From contig JBKJTP010000295.1 of assembly GCA_046590195.1 (NCBI GenBank), positions 1 through 7,964 on the forward strand: DNA of 7,964 nt. Reading direction: 5' to 3'. This DNA comes from JBKJTP01 sp046590195. Lineage in GTDB: Bacteria > Bacteroidota > Ignavibacteria > Palsa-1295. A program made the translations under genes and the position numbers. Numbering within the stretch: the first letter of the stretch is position 1; the number at the start of each line of letters is the position of its first letter. Shown one piece after another: positions 5,553 through 7,964 of this stretch. The notes under the pieces were generated by a model. It had not been told where the DNA came from, did no database searches, and saw nothing but the letters and a program-made list of their open reading frames with translations.

Positions 5553-7031
5553 ATGTTAAAGAGAGTACTCATCGCTAATCGAGGCGAGATAGCAAGGCGT
5601 GTAGTTCGCTCAGCACATGAGGTGGATATGCAGGCCGTCGCGATCTATTCTCCTCATGATCAATCAGCACTCTATGTCCGAGAGGCAGATCAGGCGTTTC
5701 GTCTAAGCGGCAATCTGCCGAAGGAGTCGTATCTCGATCAGGATCAGGTGCTTTGGGCAGCGAAGGAATCGAAGGCCGATGCGATCCATCCTGGTTACGG
5801 CTTTTTGTCAGAAAATGCGTCGTTCTCTGAAGCAAGCGCAAAAGCAGGTATTGTCTTTATTGGTCCAAAACCTGAAACCATCGACGCGCTTGGCGACAAG
5901 ACCAAAGCTCGTATCATCGCGCAACGTCTTGGTGTTCCCACCCCTAGCGGTACAACTCAGGCTCTCAGTTCATGGCAGGAAGCTGCAGAAGTTGCAAAGC
6001 AGATAGGTTATCCAATTCTGCTGAAGGCCGCAGCTGGCGGCGGCGGCAAGGGAATGCGAGTCGTTAATGAAGAATCAGAACTTGCATCCAGTTTAGAACG
6101 AGCGAAGGGAGAAGCATTGTCATCGTTCGGCGATGACAGAGTCTATGTTGAGAAGTTCATCACGAACCCTCGCCACATCGAGATCCAGGTGCTTGCCGAT
6201 TCACACGGCAATGTGCTCCATCTCGGCGAACGCGAGTGCTCGATCCAGCGTCGTCATCAGAAGCTCGTTGAAGAGGCTCCGTCATCCGTTTTAACTCCAG
6301 CTTTACGTAAGGAGATGGGTGAGGCGGCTGTATCGCTTGTCAAAGAGGCTGGATACACAGGTGCAGGCACCGTAGAATTCCTCGTGGATGACAAGGGGAA
6401 GTACTACTTCTTGGAAGTCAATACTCGCTTGCAAGTCGAGCATCCTGTTACTGAATTTATCACTGGTCTTGATCTTGTTCGAGAGCAGCTCATGATCGCA
6501 AGCGGAGAAAAGCTCTCTATCACGCAAGATCAAGTAGAGCTTCGTGGACACTCCATCGAGATACGCATCCAGGCCGAAGATATCTGGAGCGGCTTCATGC
6601 CAAGCCTCGGTACTGTGAGCTATGTTCGTCATCCCGGCGGAGCATTTGTCCGCAATGACAGCGCCTTGTTCAACGGATTGGAGGTATCGGGCTTTTATGA
6701 TTCATTGCTTGCAAAGCTGATCGTGTGGGACTCTACTCGCGATCTGGCGATCAAGCGTATGCATCGCGCGCTGGAAGAAATGCGCGTTGTTGGCGTAAGC
6801 ACAACGATACCGTTTGGTACATTCGTCATGCAGAATGAGGCATTCAAGCGTGGAGAGCTTTCGACCGCATTTGTCGAGAAGGAATTTAGTGACGCGACGC
6901 GTGACGAATTGCTCAAGCGAGAGCAAGAGAAAAGCGTAGCTGGATTTGTTACAGTACAGGATCAGGTCGATCAACACAGGCAGCGTCGTCTGTTTGTTGG
7001 CGCTGAGGTTGCAACAAAGGTGTTCGACTAA
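5553..7031 (+). CDS. accC: Biotin carboxylase (acetyl-CoA carboxylase subunit or related acyl/pyruvate carboxylase)
   Basis: This encodes 492 residues. The enzyme carboxylates biotin on a carrier protein using ATP and bicarbonate, the first half-reaction of acetyl-CoA carboxylase at the start of fatty acid synthesis. The N-terminus MLKRVLIANRGEIARRVVRS is the family signature. The ATP-grasp glycine loop A-G-G-G-G-K-G-M is at 161-168, R-E-C-S-I-Q-R-R-H-Q-K at 227-237, and the metal-binding and catalytic E-V-N-T-R-L-Q-V-E-H-P-V-T-E from 288. These match the E. coli AccC active site, including equivalents of K238, E276, E288 and R292. Compared with E. coli AccC (449) there is a charged C-terminal extension of about 40 residues. 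No biotin carrier (accB) or carboxyltransferase gene is nearby, so a pyruvate- or propionyl-CoA-type role cannot be excluded. The start lies 3 nt after the mutS2 stop with no Shine-Dalgarno sequence. Confidence 0.93.
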   Translation: MLKRVLIANRGEIARRVVRSAHEVDMQAVAIYSPHDQSALYVREADQAFRLSGNLPKESYLDQDQVLWAAKESKADAIHPGYGFLSENASFSEASAKAGIVFIGPKPETIDALGDKTKARIIAQRLGVPTPSGTTQALSSWQEAAEVAKQIGYPILLKAAAGGGGKGMRVVNEESELASSLERAKGEALSSFGDDRVYVEKFITNPRHIEIQVLADSHGNVLHLGERECSIQRRHQKLVEEAPSSVLTPALRKEMGEAAVSLVKEAGYTGAGTVEFLVDDKGKYYFLEVNTRLQVEHPVTEFITGLDLVREQLMIASGEKLSITQDQVELRGHSIEIRIQAEDIWSGFMPSLGTVSYVRHPGGAFVRNDSALFNGLEVSGFYDSLLAKLIVWDSTRDLAIKRMHRALEEMRVVGVSTTIPFGTFVMQNEAFKRGELSTAFVEKEFSDATRDELLKREQEKSVAGFVTVQDQVDQHRQRRLFVGAEVATKVFD

Positions 7032-7043
7032 TTCCTATCATAA

Positions 7044-7322
7044 ATGGCTACTGAAGATCCACGCAGGTTATGTCCGATATGCAGCTCGCGCGGCACTTGT
7101 AGCCGTTCGCATAAGCGCGGCATGGGCGAAGATCTGCTCGGGCTCGCGGTTCCTGTTGTTAAGCCATATCGCTGCCATGCGTGCAATTGGCGCGGTTATA
7201 TCGGAGTAGCGATGCTGTCGAAAGATCGCGTGACAAATCTTTGGATCAATGCGATCGGCTATCTCGCAATCCTGATCGCCCTCATAAGTTTTATCGTTTC
7301 CATTTTATCAGATCGTTCGTAG
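7044..7322 (+). CDS. Small zinc-ribbon membrane protein of unknown function
   Basis: This encodes 92 residues of no named family that I recognise. Two CxxC pairs, C10-P-I-C13 and C44-H-A-C47, are spaced as in a zinc ribbon; the stretch between them carries a basic segment (C-S-R-S-H-K-R) and then K-P-Y-R-C before the second pair, followed by N-W-R-G. A single hydrophobic segment at about 66-88 predicts one C-terminal membrane helix, so the ribbon would probably face the cytoplasm as an anchored domain. Such tail-anchored zinc ribbons are common in bacteria and mostly uncharacterised. The gene lies 12 nt after accC and 4 nt before purL, so it is co-transcribed with both. Codon use looks like that of its neighbours. 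A real gene is likely because both cysteine pairs and the membrane helix survive in one frame filling the gap exactly. Confidence 0.8.
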   Translation: MATEDPRRLCPICSSRGTCSRSHKRGMGEDLLGLAVPVVKPYRCHACNWRGYIGVAMLSKDRVTNLWINAIGYLAILIALISFIVSILSDRS

Positions 7323-7326
7323 ATCA

Positions 7327-7929
7327 ATGACCAATATCATCGAGACCGTCGAGAAAGCAAGGACCGTAGCAATGGAGTTGGGACTCCAGAATGAGGAGTT
7401 CGACAAGATCCTTACGATCCTTGAAGGGCGCATCCCAACCTATACAGAACTTGGTATCTATTCGGTGATGTGGAGCGAGCATTGCTCGTACAAGAACAGC
7501 ATCACGCAGCTCAAGACGCTTCCCCGAAAGGGTGGGCGTTTGCTGGTTGAAGCAGGTGAAGAAAATGCCGGCCTTGTTGACATTGGTGATAATCTCGCTG
7601 TCGCGTTCAAGATCGAGTCGCACAACCATCCTTCGGCCGTCGAGCCTTATCAGGGTGCAGCAACGGGCGTCGGTGGTATCCTTCGCGATATCTTTACGAT
7701 GGGTGCACGTCCAATTGCCGCTCTGAACTCGCTCCGCTTCGGTGATCTAAAGAACGAACGTACGCAATTCCTGGTACGTGGCGTCGTGCATGGTATCGCT
7801 GACTATGGCAATTCGTTCGGCGTCCCAACGGTAGCTGGTGAAGTGTACTTCGATGACTGCTATCAGGGTAATCCGCTGGTCAATGCAATGGCAGTTGGTA
7901 TCGTTGGGACGCCGAACGAATTGCCATAG
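7327..7929 (+). CDS. purL: Phosphoribosylformylglycinamidine synthase subunit PurL, N-terminal part (apparent stop is an artefact)
   Basis: PurL catalyses the ATP-dependent conversion of FGAR to FGAM with ammonia delivered by PurQ, in purine synthesis. The frame begins with the small-type PurL N-terminus: Y-T-E-L-G-I-Y-S, then W-S-E-H-C-S-Y-K-N-S with the conserved histidine at residue 52, the E-S-H-N-H-P-S-A-V-E-P-Y-Q-G-A-A-T-G-V-G-G motif from 97, and R-D-I-F-T-M-G-A-R-P. Single-subunit bacterial PurL of this class is about 740 residues; only about 192 authentic residues are present. From about residue 193 the reading enters an inverted copy of bases 7768-7830, and the TAG at 7927-7929 arises from that copy, so the true gene continues beyond the window. 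The start at 7327 lies 4 nt after the upstream stop. This is a partial gene rather than a truncated allele. Confidence 0.92.
   Translation: MTNIIETVEKARTVAMELGLQNEEFDKILTILEGRIPTYTELGIYSVMWSEHCSYKNSITQLKTLPRKGGRLLVEAGEENAGLVDIGDNLAVAFKIESHNHPSAVEPYQGAATGVGGILRDIFTMGARPIAALNSLRFGDLKNERTQFLVRGVVHGIADYGNSFGVPTVAGEVYFDDCYQGNPLVNAMAVGIVGTPNELP
7768..7830 (+). repeat. Left arm of a 63-bp perfect inverted repeat
   Basis: These 63 bases inside purL are the exact reverse complement of 7902-7964 (coordinates pair to a sum of 15732). The arm encodes conserved PurL sequence, so this is the original copy. Matching breaks at 7831/7901. Confidence 0.97.
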
Positions 7930-7964
7930 TCAGCGATACCATGCACGACGCCACGTACCAGGAA
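7902..7964 (-). repeat. Right arm of the inverted repeat, fold-back at the window end
   Basis: These bases are a perfect reverse complement of 7768-7830 with a 71-bp unique spacer between the arms. The arm runs to the last base of the window. It is out of place in purL because it interrupts the coding frame with a stop within 28 bases. An artefactual strand switch during library preparation or assembly is the simplest explanation. Confidence 0.95.

Noticed and set aside
7768..7964. Biological invertible element or attenuator in purL
   Set aside because: There is no recombinase gene or dedicated site nearby, the left arm is ordinary coding sequence, and the right arm coincides with the end of the window; a fold-back artefact explains all of this.

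Overview
The window most resembles part of a bacterial chromosome from the Bacteroidota/Chlorobiota (FCB) side of the tree. The evidence is indirect: most starts have no Shine-Dalgarno sequence, and the housekeeping genes are packed into one tight operon. The exact lineage (for example Ignavibacteria or Kapabacteria) is a guess, because no rRNA or strong phylogenetic marker is present. Every recognised gene is housekeeping. I saw no tRNA, rRNA, CRISPR array, insertion sequence or phage gene.

Left part, minus strand (bases 1-1175). A small ribosomal-protein cluster reads leftward: an unrecognised 67-residue basic protein, then bS18 (rpsR) with a Gly/Gln-rich N-terminal extension, then bL28 (rpmB), closed by an intrinsic terminator (about 316-345). 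A 16-bp perfect palindrome occupies the ribosome-binding region of rpsR, and rpmB is the only gene here with a clear, well-spaced Shine-Dalgarno sequence. Beyond the terminator, the N-terminal part of a family 9 (heptosyltransferase-like) glycosyltransferase runs off the left edge.

Middle (1176-1389). A 214-bp divergent intergenic region separates the ribosomal cluster from the rightward operon. It contains a TTCCAC/GTGGAA inverted repeat but no convincing promoter boxes.

Right part, plus strand (1390-7929). Seven genes with gaps of -1 to 13 nt almost certainly form one operon: a short-chain dehydrogenase whose catalytic serine position is alanine, a YqeY-like protein, a CvpA-family membrane protein, MutS2, biotin carboxylase (accC), a small zinc-ribbon membrane protein, and the N-terminal part of PurL (purine synthesis). 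The cvpA-mutS2 pairing also occurs in other bacteria.

The most important quality issue is at the right end. The last 63 bases (7902-7964) are a perfect reverse complement of 7768-7830, inside purL. This looks like a fold-back (chimeric or assembly) artefact at a contig end. The apparent purL stop at 7927-7929 should therefore not be believed. I did not find an exciting undescribed system. The best candidates for novelty are the 67-residue protein in the ribosomal cluster, the palindrome before rpsR, and the zinc-ribbon membrane protein.
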